A DNA stretch of 61,855 bases from Vicinamibacteria bacterium (GTDB lineage: Bacteria; Acidobacteriota; Vicinamibacteria; Fen-336). Below, piece by piece: positions 17,589 through 25,694 of the stretch. Both the position numbers and the translations under genes were made by a program. The stretch is taken from the NCBI GenBank assembly GCA_016934575.1, contig JAFGSN010000136.1, forward strand, positions 1-61,855, read 5' to 3'. The notes under the pieces were generated by a model. That model worked only from the letters and a program-made list of their open reading frames with translations, ran no database searches and was not told where the DNA came from. Within the stretch, counting starts at the first letter, position 1, and each line of letters begins with the position of its first letter.

Positions 17589-17617
17589 TTGACAGAGCCC
17601 CGTCAAGGACGTAACCT
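17589..17617 (+). promoter_or_regulatory. Candidate sigma-70 promoter of ilvC
   Basis: A perfect -35 box TTGACA at 17589-17594 is followed, after 17 bases, by TAACCT at 17612-17617 (three of six matches to TATAAT, including the first two bases and the last). Predicted start near 17624, giving a leader of about 54 bases. No attenuator-like leader peptide or T-box is visible in this short leader. Confidence 0.45.
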
Positions 17618-17677
17618 TCTTCACGGCCACGGTTCTCTGGAATCGGCGACCGACCCCTTTAAGATTGGAGCTTGAGC

Positions 17678-18733
17678 ATGGCCAAGATCGATTTCGGCGG
17701 AACCATAGAAGACGTCGTCACGCGCGACGAGTTCCCGCTTGCGAAAGCGCGCGAAGCCCTGAAGAACGAGACCGTCGCCGTGCTGGGTTATGGAGTGCAG
17801 GGCCCGGCGCAAGCGCTGAACATGCGCGATAACGGCATCCGCGTCATCATCGGACAGTTGCCCGAGGACAAGCGCTACTGGGACAAGGCGATCACAGACG
17901 GCTGGAAGCCGGGAGAGACGCTCTTCTCCCTCGAGGAAGCGGCCGCGAAGGGCACGATCGTCCAGTACCTCGTCTCCGACGCGGCGCAAATGGCGACCTG
18001 GCCGAAGATCAAGACGTGTCTCAAGAAAGGCGACGCGCTCTATTTCTCTCACGGATTCTCGATCGTCTACAAGGACCAGACCGGCGTCATCCCTCCCGCC
18101 GGCGTCGACGTGATCATGGTCGCGCCCAAAGGCTCAGGCACGAGCGTACGGCGAAATTTCCTGGACGGCAGCGGCATCAACTCGAGCTTCGCCGTGTTTC
18201 AGGACGCCACGGGCCGCGCGCGTGAGCGCACGATCGCGCTCGGCATCGCCGTCGGCTCCGGATACCTCTTCCCCACGACTTTCGAGCGAGAGGTCCACAG
18301 CGATCTGACCGGCGAGCGCGGCGTGCTCATGGGCGCCCTGGCCGGCATCATGGAAGCTCAGTACAACGAGTTGCGCAAGAACGAACACTCGCCGTCCGAG
18401 GCATTCAACGAGACCGTCGAAGAGCTGACCCAGAGCCTGATCCGTCTCGTCGACGAGAACGGCATGGACTGGATGTACGCCAATTGCAGCGCCACCGCCC
18501 AGCGCGGAGCTCTCGACTGGCGCCACGAGTTCCGCAAGGCCGTTGAGCCGGTGTTCGCTCGTCTCTATCAGTCCGTCGTCAAGGGCGAGGAGACGCGCAT
18601 CGTGCTCAAGTCCAACAGCGCTCCCGACTACAAGAACAAGCTCGACGCCGAGCTCAAAGAAATGCACGATTCGGAAATGTGGCGCGCTGGCGCCGCCGTA
18701 CGTTCGCTTCGCCCGAAGAATTGGAAGAAGTGA
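17678..18733 (+). CDS. ilvC: Ketol-acid reductoisomerase IlvC
   Basis: Second step of valine, leucine and isoleucine synthesis: alkyl migration and NADPH-dependent reduction of acetohydroxyacids to dihydroxyacids. At 351 residues it has the short (class I) layout: Rossmann domain with VAVLGYGVQGPAQALNMRDN, then the knotted helical domain with EREVHSDLTGERGVLMGA (Mg ligands), SPSEAFNETVEELTQSL and MDWMYANCSATAQRGALDW. The sequence resembles the subtype I associate with Bacteroidetes and some eukaryotes rather than the usual proteobacterial form. ATG 17678 has GGAG seven bases upstream. It stands alone; no other ilv or leu gene is in the window. Confidence 0.96.
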   Translation: MAKIDFGGTIEDVVTRDEFPLAKAREALKNETVAVLGYGVQGPAQALNMRDNGIRVIIGQLPEDKRYWDKAITDGWKPGETLFSLEEAAAKGTIVQYLVSDAAQMATWPKIKTCLKKGDALYFSHGFSIVYKDQTGVIPPAGVDVIMVAPKGSGTSVRRNFLDGSGINSSFAVFQDATGRARERTIALGIAVGSGYLFPTTFEREVHSDLTGERGVLMGALAGIMEAQYNELRKNEHSPSEAFNETVEELTQSLIRLVDENGMDWMYANCSATAQRGALDWRHEFRKAVEPVFARLYQSVVKGEETRIVLKSNSAPDYKNKLDAELKEMHDSEMWRAGAAVRSLRPKNWKK

Positions 18734-18827
18734 CAGTCTTATAGCAGGATACGGAACGGCTTTCCGTTCGGGCGCTTGCGGCGCTTGAACTGCTCAGAAA
18801 CGCATTTTTATCGTTCCGGTCTTCGTC

Positions 18828-18833
18828 TACAAT
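18828..18833 (+). promoter_or_regulatory. Candidate -10 box for the downstream membrane-protein gene
   Basis: TACAAT (five of six matches to TATAAT), with a poor -35 (TTTTTA at 18805-18810, spacing 17). Transcription would start about 18840, only 13 bases before the GTG start and just upstream of the GGAGG ribosome site. Confidence 0.3.
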
Positions 18834-18852
18834 TGATGTATGGAGGCTTTCA

Positions 18853-19251
18853 GTGCTTCTCCTCTACATTCTTCTCAATGCCGCCGCCCTCGTTCATTGC
18901 GTCTGCGCCAAAAAGCAGCTTGACGATTTCCTCGACGCCCATCCTTCCATCGGAAGCCAGAAAGACATCTCGGATTTTCGACGGCTCGCCAGATCTCAGA
19001 TGTACATGGCTCTTCTTCAGATCGTTTTTCTCGGGATGTCGTTGCTCATTGGCCTGGCCCTCATCTGGACCGGCGGAATCCGGATGCTGCTCATCGTTCT
19101 TTTGGCCAACGGAGTCGTTTTCTTCGCGGCCAGGTGGATCAAGCCGACTGAGGCGCGTGTGCAAAATCTCCCGTGCCTTACGACTGATCTGTCGCAAACC
19201 AAACAGTTCATCGTCGACTCTTGGAAGAAGAAACCACTGCCCGACTTTTAA
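18853..19251 (+). CDS. Small membrane protein, unknown function
   Basis: A 132-residue protein with an N-terminal hydrophobic segment (LLLYILLNAAALVHCVCA), a hydrophilic stretch, and two adjacent membrane helices (about residues 50-72 and 75-93). A Lys-rich C-terminus ends PLPDF. I recognise no family. GTG 18853 is preceded by GGAGG at a spacing of six. It follows ilvC by about 120 bases, where there is a weak hairpin without a T-run, so it probably has its own promoter. It converges with the efflux operon. Confidence 0.65.
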   Translation: MLLLYILLNAAALVHCVCAKKQLDDFLDAHPSIGSQKDISDFRRLARSQMYMALLQIVFLGMSLLIGLALIWTGGIRMLLIVLLANGVVFFAARWIKPTEARVQNLPCLTTDLSQTKQFIVDSWKKKPLPDF

Positions 19252-19280
19252 TTGACATGTCGCAGATTTTGTACTATGAG
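19252..19280 (+). promoter_or_regulatory. Consensus-like promoter pointing into the 3' end of the RND gene
   Basis: TTGACA at 19252-19257, 17 bases, then TATGAG at 19275-19280 (four of six). It begins at the base after the stop codon of the small membrane protein. No convincing plus-strand gene lies downstream. About 85 bases beyond the predicted start is a short hairpin (CGCC/GGCG, 19364-19376) followed by TCTTTT, so a short antisense transcript is conceivable. Confidence 0.3.
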
Positions 19281-19340
19281 AATGCCGTTTTTCTTGATCT
19301 GTACTATCCGCCGCGTTACTGACAAATTGCCGACTCGTGC

Positions 19341-22300
19341 CTACTTATCGTTCTTCAATGAATCGCCATATCGGCGTCTTTTAATAAACCTCATTCCATG
19401 CCTCATTGCCATTGCCGGAACTTCTTCAAGCGAATGATAGGTCACCGGAACGACGATCAGGGTGAGGATTGTCGCGACGGTCAGTCCGGCGATGACCGCG
19501 ACGCCCATCGGACCCCAGAACTTGGAAGAGTCCGCGCCGAGTTCGATGGTGCCTTGAAGAAATCCGATGTTGATGCCGGCTGTCAACGGTATCAATCCCA
19601 GCACCGTCGTCACCGCGGTGAGGAGCACGGGCCGCATACGAATCGCGCCGGCCTCGATGACCGCCTCGGTCTTGGACATGCCGCGGCGCCTTAGCTGGAC
19701 GACGAAATCGCACAAGACGATGGCGTTATTGACGACGATGCCGGCCAGCGATATGACTCCGATGCCGGTCATGATGATACCGAACGGCGTGACCGTGAGA
19801 ATCAGCCCCCAGAACACGCCGATCAGCGAAAGAACGATGGAGAGCAAGATCGTCACCGGAAGAATGAGACTGTCGAACTGCGTCACGAGCACGAGCGCGA
19901 TCAATAGCAGGGCGACGACGAACGCCCGTTGCAGGAACTGCTGCGCCTCGTCCTCTTCCTGGTTTGAGCCGGCGAACTCCCACCGGTAGCCGCCCGGCCA
20001 TTCCATGGCATCGAGAATGCGTTGGACGTCCGCGCGCACCGAATCCTCAGTGCGCCCTCTGGCGCGAACCACGTCGCCCTCGATGGTCACGACTCGTTTG
20101 AGGTCGATGCGTCGGATGGCCGCCGGCCCGACGCCGGTCCGTATGTCGGCGAGCGTCCGGATCGGGATCGGAACGCCGTCTTCGTCGGGAACGGTGAGGT
20201 TGCCCAGCTCTTCGACCGAGACGCGGCTCTTGGGCGTCAGGCGCACACGGATGTCGTACTCGTCCTCTCCAATGCGATACGTCGAGACTTCGTTCCCCCG
20301 GATCGCCGTCTGGACGGTGGAAGCGATGGCGCGGGTGTTGACGCCGGCCACGGCCGCATTGACGCGGCGCACCTGTATGCGCACTTCGGGCTTGCCCTCG
20401 TCGAAGTCGTCGTCGAGATTGACGAGACCCGGCACCTTGCGGATTCCACGCTGGATCTCGCGACTGAGACGCCCGAGAACGCGGAAATCGTCGCCGATGA
20501 CGCGCACAGTGACGGGCTTTCCGGTCGGCGGCCCCTGCTCAGGCTTGTCGACCTTGATCTCGGCGCCGCTCAGATCGGCGAGCTTGATCCGGGATTCCTC
20601 CAGCGTTCGTCTCGAGCTGCGCGCGCGATGCTTGTGCTCGACTAGGTCCAGCGTGACACGGCTTTGCGTTCCGACCGAGCCGCCGACGCTGATGTCGTTA
20701 ATCGAGACGCCGAGCGATCCGACGTTGGCAATGGCGTTTTCCAGGTCGGGCGTGTCCTTCGTTCGCTCCTCGATCGCCCGCACGATCTCGTCCGAGGTCT
20801 CGATATTGCTGCCGCTGGGCGTTTCGACGTCGACCCAGATCTCAGACGGATCCATCTCCGGAAAGAACTCGACTCCGCTGCCGAGCACGCCGTACAAGAC
20901 CACGCTGGCGACGAGAACCGCGCTCATACCCCAGATGATCCCGGCCCTCCGGTCGGACAGACAGACCAGGCATCGACTCGCGAAGCGAGAGGCGATCGCC
21001 GCCGCAAGCCACCAGACTCCCTGGGCGAGGAAAGCCAGCAAGGAAAGCAGGATGAAAGTCGCCGCGATCTTCTCTAGCGTCGCGGCATGTTTCGCGATCA
21101 CGAACGCGATCATTCCGAAAGTCATGCCTGAAGCCAGGAAAACGCCGAATGCCGTCATGAGCAGCCAGTTCCGCGTAAACCAGCCGGCGCTTCCATGATC
21201 CGCGGCCTGATCGAGAATCCAGGCGAGCAGCTTTCGATACCTCTTGAGGAACCGGCCTTCGTGATGGACCTCGCCGTTCGACCTCGGCGTCGGCGCCTTC
21301 ATGAAATAGGCGCACAGCGTCGGATTGAAGATGAGCGCAACGACGAGCGAGGCCGAGAGGCCGATGATGACGGTGATCGGCAGATACGACATGACTTCGC
21401 CCACGATCCCGGGCCAGAACATAAGCGGCGCGAAGGCCAGCACGGTCGTCAAAGTCGAGGCGATGACAGGCATGGCGACTTCCGCCGTCGCGCGCGAGGC
21501 CGCGCTCGGGCCGTCCATGCCCTCCTCCCGATGGCGATAGATGTTCTCGACGATGACGATGGCGTTGTCGACGAGCATGCCGACGACCAGGATCAGGCTG
21601 AAGAGCACGATCATGTTGAGCGTGTACCCCAGGGCTTGAATCACGGCGAATGTGATGAGCATCGACAGCGGAATGGCGACGCCCACGAAAATCGAGTTGC
21701 GAAGTCCAAGAAAGGCCATGAGCACGGCGACGACGAGCAACAGTCCGGCGATGATGTTGTTCTCCAGCTCCGAGACGATGTTACGGATCTCGATCGACTG
21801 GTCGCCCACGAGCGTCACGTTCACGCCGGCCGGCATCCGCTCCTTCAGCCGCGCAAGCTCCGCCTTGACCGCGTCGGTCACGCCGATGATGTTCACGCCG
21901 GTGCGCTTCTCGACCGTGAGCGAGACGGCCGGTTGACGGTTCAAACGCGAGCGCGAGGTCTCGTCCTCGAAGCCGTAAGCGACCCGGGCCACGTCGCGAA
22001 CGTGAACCGGCACGCCGTTGCGCACTTTGACGACGAAATTCTCGATCTCGCGCGGCTGTTCGATCTCGGCCGGAACGCGCACGAGGTACTTGAGCTGTCC
22101 GACGTCGATCTCGCCGCCGGGCATCGTCAGGTTCTCGCGGGCGACTGCGTCAACGACGTCGTTCAAGCTCAGCTCGTAGTAGCTCAGCCTCCGCGGGTCG
22201 ACGAAGACGTGCACCTCGCGTTCCCGGCCGCCGATGATCTCGACGCGGTTGACGCCGGTGATGGCCTCGATATCGTCCTTCAGATCCTCGGCGATCTCCT

Positions 22301-22760
22301 TTAGCTGAACCAGGCCGACCTCCCCTGATAGCGTGACGACGATGACGGGTATCTGCGTCACGTCGATGTCCTGGACGCGCGGATCGTCGTCGATGTCGGG
22401 CGGCAACTGGCTCTTGGCGCGATCGACCTTCTCACGCACCTTCTGCAGCGCGGTGTCGAGATCCACCTCCGGCGTGAACTCGACGGCAATGCTCGAGAAG
22501 CCCTCGCTCGACGTTGAGCTGATCTCCTTGATGCCGGTGATGCCTCGGATCTCGGTCTCGATCCGGCGCGTGACGAGAGACTCCATGTCCTCGGGGCTCA
22601 CGCCCGAATACGAGGTGAACACTAGGATCAACGGAATCTTGATCTCGGGGAACGATTCGACCGGCAGAGAGCTGTAGGCGCCCACGCCGGCGACGGCGAT
22701 GAGAACTATAAGCACATAGACGGTCAGACGATGCCGGATGGCGTAATCGGTCAACCTCAC
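19341..22760 (-). CDS. RND-family efflux permease with extra membrane hairpin
   Basis: Proton-driven inner-membrane pump of the HAE/AcrB superfamily, exporting substrates through the periplasmic adaptor and TolC-like channel encoded just upstream. Standard landmarks: TM1 (TVYVLIVLIAVAGVGA), porter domain, then a TM4 stretch containing GMLVDNAIVIVENI, and in the second half IGVISLAGIVVNNAIVL. At about 1,139 residues it is roughly 100 longer than usual. Between the TM6 region (SASLVVALIFNPTLCAYFM) and TM7 there is an added part with two hydrophobic helices. GTG 22760 is fixed by a GTGA overlap with the MFP stop. Substrate cannot be told from sequence. Confidence 0.95.
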   Translation of the reverse strand: MRLTDYAIRHRLTVYVLIVLIAVAGVGAYSSLPVESFPEIKIPLILVFTSYSGVSPEDMESLVTRRIETEIRGITGIKEISSTSSEGFSSIAVEFTPEVDLDTALQKVREKVDRAKSQLPPDIDDDPRVQDIDVTQIPVIVVTLSGEVGLVQLKEIAEDLKDDIEAITGVNRVEIIGGREREVHVFVDPRRLSYYELSLNDVVDAVARENLTMPGGEIDVGQLKYLVRVPAEIEQPREIENFVVKVRNGVPVHVRDVARVAYGFEDETSRSRLNRQPAVSLTVEKRTGVNIIGVTDAVKAELARLKERMPAGVNVTLVGDQSIEIRNIVSELENNIIAGLLLVVAVLMAFLGLRNSIFVGVAIPLSMLITFAVIQALGYTLNMIVLFSLILVVGMLVDNAIVIVENIYRHREEGMDGPSAASRATAEVAMPVIASTLTTVLAFAPLMFWPGIVGEVMSYLPITVIIGLSASLVVALIFNPTLCAYFMKAPTPRSNGEVHHEGRFLKRYRKLLAWILDQAADHGSAGWFTRNWLLMTAFGVFLASGMTFGMIAFVIAKHAATLEKIAATFILLSLLAFLAQGVWWLAAAIASRFASRCLVCLSDRRAGIIWGMSAVLVASVVLYGVLGSGVEFFPEMDPSEIWVDVETPSGSNIETSDEIVRAIEERTKDTPDLENAIANVGSLGVSINDISVGGSVGTQSRVTLDLVEHKHRARSSRRTLEESRIKLADLSGAEIKVDKPEQGPPTGKPVTVRVIGDDFRVLGRLSREIQRGIRKVPGLVNLDDDFDEGKPEVRIQVRRVNAAVAGVNTRAIASTVQTAIRGNEVSTYRIGEDEYDIRVRLTPKSRVSVEELGNLTVPDEDGVPIPIRTLADIRTGVGPAAIRRIDLKRVVTIEGDVVRARGRTEDSVRADVQRILDAMEWPGGYRWEFAGSNQEEDEAQQFLQRAFVVALLLIALVLVTQFDSLILPVTILLSIVLSLIGVFWGLILTVTPFGIIMTGIGVISLAGIVVNNAIVLCDFVVQLRRRGMSKTEAVIEAGAIRMRPVLLTAVTTVLGLIPLTAGINIGFLQGTIELGADSSKFWGPMGVAVIAGLTVATILTLIVVPVTYHSLEEVPAMAMRHGMRFIKRRRYGDSLKNDK

Positions 22761-23824
22761 TGGCGGCGCTCCACGACGTTCACCGCCTGGCCGTCGATCA
22801 GACCGCGCTGGCCCTTGACGATCAGCCATTCCCCGGGAGAAAGACCCGCGCGCACGTGAACGCGGTTGCCCTCGTTGGCCCCCAGCGTGAGCTGGCGCAC
22901 TCTGGCCTCATGGCCTTCAAGAACGATCGCCACCGGACCGGAATCACGCTCCTGCATGAGATCGCGGTCGATGACGACGACGTCTTCGAAGCGTTGCCTC
23001 ACGAGCGCGACGCGCGCGATCATGCCCGAACGCAGCTCGCCCTTGGGATTGTCGATCGCGACCTCGATCGGGAACGTGCGCGTCGTGCCGTCGACGGCGC
23101 TTCCTATGAAGGTGACACGACCCGCGAAAGCTCTGTCGGGATAGGCGTCCACGGTGATCGCCGCTTCGCCGCCGACGCGAAACGCGGCGATGTCGTTCTC
23201 GGGGATGCCCGCTTTGGCCTTCAAACGATCCAGTCGGTGAATGACCGTGATCGGAGCGCCCGGCGCCAGCACTTCTCCAGGATCGATTTCGCGCGTCACG
23301 GCGACGCCCGCGATCGGCGCCTTGATGATCGAGCGCTCGAGGCGCAGACGCGCCAGGGCCGCGCGCGCCTTGGCGGCCTCGAACTGCGACGTGGCGGCGA
23401 TCAACTCCTGACGCGGAACATGTTGCCGCTCGAACAACTCGCGCGTCTTGGTGAAGGCGGCCTCGGCCGCGCGCCGAGCGGCCTCGGCCTCGTCAAAGGA
23501 CGCTTGCATCAGATCCGTGCCCACGCGCGCCAGCGCCTGACCGGCGGACACCCGTTGGCCCTGATCGAATCCGACGTGTTGCACGACGCCTCCCAGCTCG
23601 GTCGAAACGTTCACGTCGATCCAGGGATCAAGGCGGCCGGAAAGCTCGACGCGGTCGGTCAGGCTGCGTGACTCGACCTTCTCGACCATGACATTGATGA
23701 GCGGCGCTTTCGTACGACCCGGATCGTTATACGCGCTCCCTCCGGAGCCGCAGGATGAGAGAGTCAAGGCCAGCGGAACGAGCGCGATTGCGATCGACGT
23801 TCCATGCAAAAAACCGAATCTCAT
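22757..23824 (-). CDS. RND efflux periplasmic adaptor (membrane fusion) lipoprotein
   Basis: A 355-residue adaptor bridging pump and outer-membrane channel. The lipoprotein signal ends LTLSSCGSGG, so it is anchored by the lipidated Cys. The order is half-barrel strand (VELSGRLDPWIDVNVSTEL), lipoyl half (GVVQHVGFDQGQRVSAGQAL), an alpha hairpin of about 70 residues, second lipoyl half (IKAPIAGVAVTREIDPGEVL), beta barrel and membrane-proximal domain. ATG 23824 overlaps the TolC-like stop as ATGA, and the gene overlaps the pump gene by GTGA, so the three genes are translationally coupled. Confidence 0.95.
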   Translation of the reverse strand: MRFGFLHGTSIAIALVPLALTLSSCGSGGSAYNDPGRTKAPLINVMVEKVESRSLTDRVELSGRLDPWIDVNVSTELGGVVQHVGFDQGQRVSAGQALARVGTDLMQASFDEAEAARRAAEAAFTKTRELFERQHVPRQELIAATSQFEAAKARAALARLRLERSIIKAPIAGVAVTREIDPGEVLAPGAPITVIHRLDRLKAKAGIPENDIAAFRVGGEAAITVDAYPDRAFAGRVTFIGSAVDGTTRTFPIEVAIDNPKGELRSGMIARVALVRQRFEDVVVIDRDLMQERDSGPVAIVLEGHEARVRQLTLGANEGNRVHVRAGLSPGEWLIVKGQRGLIDGQAVNVVERRQ

Positions 23825-25293
23825 GATTGCTTGTCCTCCGTAATTCCCGCATCGGTCTCCGTCGCCTCGCCGGCGTCGATGCGTGCATCGGCGCGCAGGC
23901 CGATCAAGTACTTCAGCTCCGCGATAGCGGTCAACGCCACATGACAAGCCTCCGCGTGGTTCAGCTCGGCCTGGCGCATGCCGCGTTCGGCTTCGAGAAT
24001 GTCGAGGATCGTGGCCGCGCCCCACTTGAATGATTCTTCGGCCAGACTCTCCGCCTCCCGTGCCTGTTCCACGGCCGCTTGCGCGGCGCGAACGGCCTCG
24101 AGTCCCCTCCGCCAATCTCCCGCCGCGCGCTCCAGCTCTCGCGTCATGTCGGCGCGGAAAGAAGCCTCCTGAAGCTCCGACTGCCGCGCTTGCGACTTAT
24201 ACTGCGCGATCGTTCCCGCGGCTTGCATGCCGTCGAAAAACCGCCACCTCAGCGTGACTCCCAAGCTCCACGAACGTAAATCGAGATCCGTGAGATTCCC
24301 GCGCTCGAACGTGCTCACGCCGAAGGAGGCGTTGCCCGTGATCTCGGGAAGAACGTCGGCCCGCGTGACGCCCTGAGCCTCGCGCAATACCCTGCGGTTG
24401 AGCGTGAACCGTTTGAGCTCCGGGCGCCCGCGATCGGCGAGCTCGATCAGCGTCTCGACGGAGGGAACGGCCGGCAGCGGGTCAGGCAGCGCGAACGCGT
24501 CCGCCGGCTCGATCCCCGCGGTCACAGGACGACCCAGGATTTCATTGAGCCGCGCGGCGGCGACGCGAACGCCGCTCTCGGCGGCCAGGATCCGCGGTTG
24601 GAGATTGGCCAGGGCCACCTGCGCCGTGAGCAGATTGAGACGCGTGGCGTCTTCCAGCTCGAAACGCGCCTTGACGCCGTCGAGCTGGCGCGCGCGCGCC
24701 ACGCGCTCCGATTCGAGCACCCGCAGGCGCTCCCGCGCGAGCAGCAGGTCGTAGTAAGCCAGAGCCGCGTCGCGCGCCACGCGGCGCTCGACGGCGCGCA
24801 CGTCTTCGCGTACTCCGGCCATCTCCTCGCGCGCGGCGCCGAGCGCATGAGAGACGCGGCCGAAGGAGAGGATCGGCTGCTCGAGATCGAATCGATACGC
24901 GTAATTGTTATACTCGATCGCGCCGAAAAGCGAGGGCGGCAAGAAATCGCCGCCGCCTGAGAAATTCGGGCTGTTCTGCAGGCCCGGGTCGTGAATATGG
25001 GACAGTGACAGCGTCAGATCGAGCTTGGGCAAGGCGCGGGACCGCACCGCTCGGATCTGGTGCCTGAGCTCCGTGATCTTCTCGCGCGCTCGGCGAGCGT
25101 CCGGATTGGCCGCAAGCGCCATGTCGATCGCCTGCTGAAGCGACCACCTTGACGGGCTCGATTGAGCCCGAACTCCGTGCGCTGGAACGAGCGCGGATCC
25201 AACAATGAAGACAGCGACAGTGACTCTCAGCTTGAGATCTCCTTCAGAAATGAACGCGGCCTCGCGGCCGGTTGGATGATTGGCGAATGGCAT
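23821..25293 (-). CDS. TolC-family outer-membrane efflux channel
   Basis: Outer-membrane factor of the tripartite pump. The mature protein begins after a signal peptide (VFIVGSALVPAHGVRAQSS). Two TolC halves are visible, with helical stretches such as SLQQAIDMALAANPDARRAR in the first and AEESFKWGAATILDILEAE in the second. The start is unclear. ATG 25293 gives a 21-residue hydrophilic lead before the signal peptide and has no ribosome site. A CTG at 25230 has AAGGAG eight bases upstream, would start MRVTVAVFIVG (a proper signal peptide), and overlaps the stop of the upstream frame as CTGA. The CTG start is my preferred reading, but I give the conventional coordinates. Confidence 0.9.
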   Translation of the reverse strand: MPFANHPTGREAAFISEGDLKLRVTVAVFIVGSALVPAHGVRAQSSPSRWSLQQAIDMALAANPDARRAREKITELRHQIRAVRSRALPKLDLTLSLSHIHDPGLQNSPNFSGGGDFLPPSLFGAIEYNNYAYRFDLEQPILSFGRVSHALGAAREEMAGVREDVRAVERRVARDAALAYYDLLLARERLRVLESERVARARQLDGVKARFELEDATRLNLLTAQVALANLQPRILAAESGVRVAAARLNEILGRPVTAGIEPADAFALPDPLPAVPSVETLIELADRGRPELKRFTLNRRVLREAQGVTRADVLPEITGNASFGVSTFERGNLTDLDLRSWSLGVTLRWRFFDGMQAAGTIAQYKSQARQSELQEASFRADMTRELERAAGDWRRGLEAVRAAQAAVEQAREAESLAEESFKWGAATILDILEAERGMRQAELNHAEACHVALTAIAELKYLIGLRADARIDAGEATETDAGITEDKQS

Positions 25294-25598
25294 CCCGGTT
25301 GCCCTGCAACCTGGACCGCATAGGGTCCGTGCCGGCGCCAAGACGCCCCACGGACATATATCTCCAGTATCGCAGCAGAATACGCGACTGTCCAGTGCGC
25401 CGACAAGTCGACAACGGTTTCGACGCCGGCGCTCGTCGGGCCGTCATGAACTTTCCCATGGCATTCGCGCCCGTTTCCGGTTGTCTGAAGCATGCATCCC
25501 ATATCCATGTCCGCCCACAGACCTGTCCGACTCGATGAGGTCGCGTCATTTCGTCCGGCGGGCCGCGACACAGCCGCCAATGTTAACACCACTAACAT
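25227..25598 (-). CDS. Hypothetical protein upstream of the efflux operon
   Basis: A 123-residue frame starting with a signal-peptide or membrane segment (MLVVLTLAAVSRPAG). A Cys-containing middle follows (MDMGCMLQTTGNGRECHG) and the end is FLKEISS. I recognise no family. Support is indirect: its stop codon overlaps the likely CTG start of the TolC-like gene as CTGA, matching the 4-base couplings elsewhere in this window, and codon use is reasonable. Against it, no Shine-Dalgarno site precedes the ATG, and the upstream end lies close to the divergent gspE-like gene. It may be a leader gene of the efflux operon. Confidence 0.4.
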   Translation of the reverse strand: MLVVLTLAAVSRPAGRNDATSSSRTGLWADMDMGCMLQTTGNGRECHGKVHDGPTSAGVETVVDLSAHWTVAYSAAILEIYVRGASWRRHGPYAVQVAGQPGCHSPIIQPAARPRSFLKEISS

Positions 25599-25694
25599 TA
25601 CGCCGGCGATGCCCAGGCTGTCAATATTCCGGAGGAGGAGGCGCGCGATCTCGAACCGGCCGCCGTCCCTCTTCGTCGTGCTACCATCGCCGGA

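Noticed and set aside
18750-18780. Hairpin GAACGG/CCGTTC after ilvC as terminator
   Set aside because: The stem is only six pairs with no T-run, so it is too weak to call.
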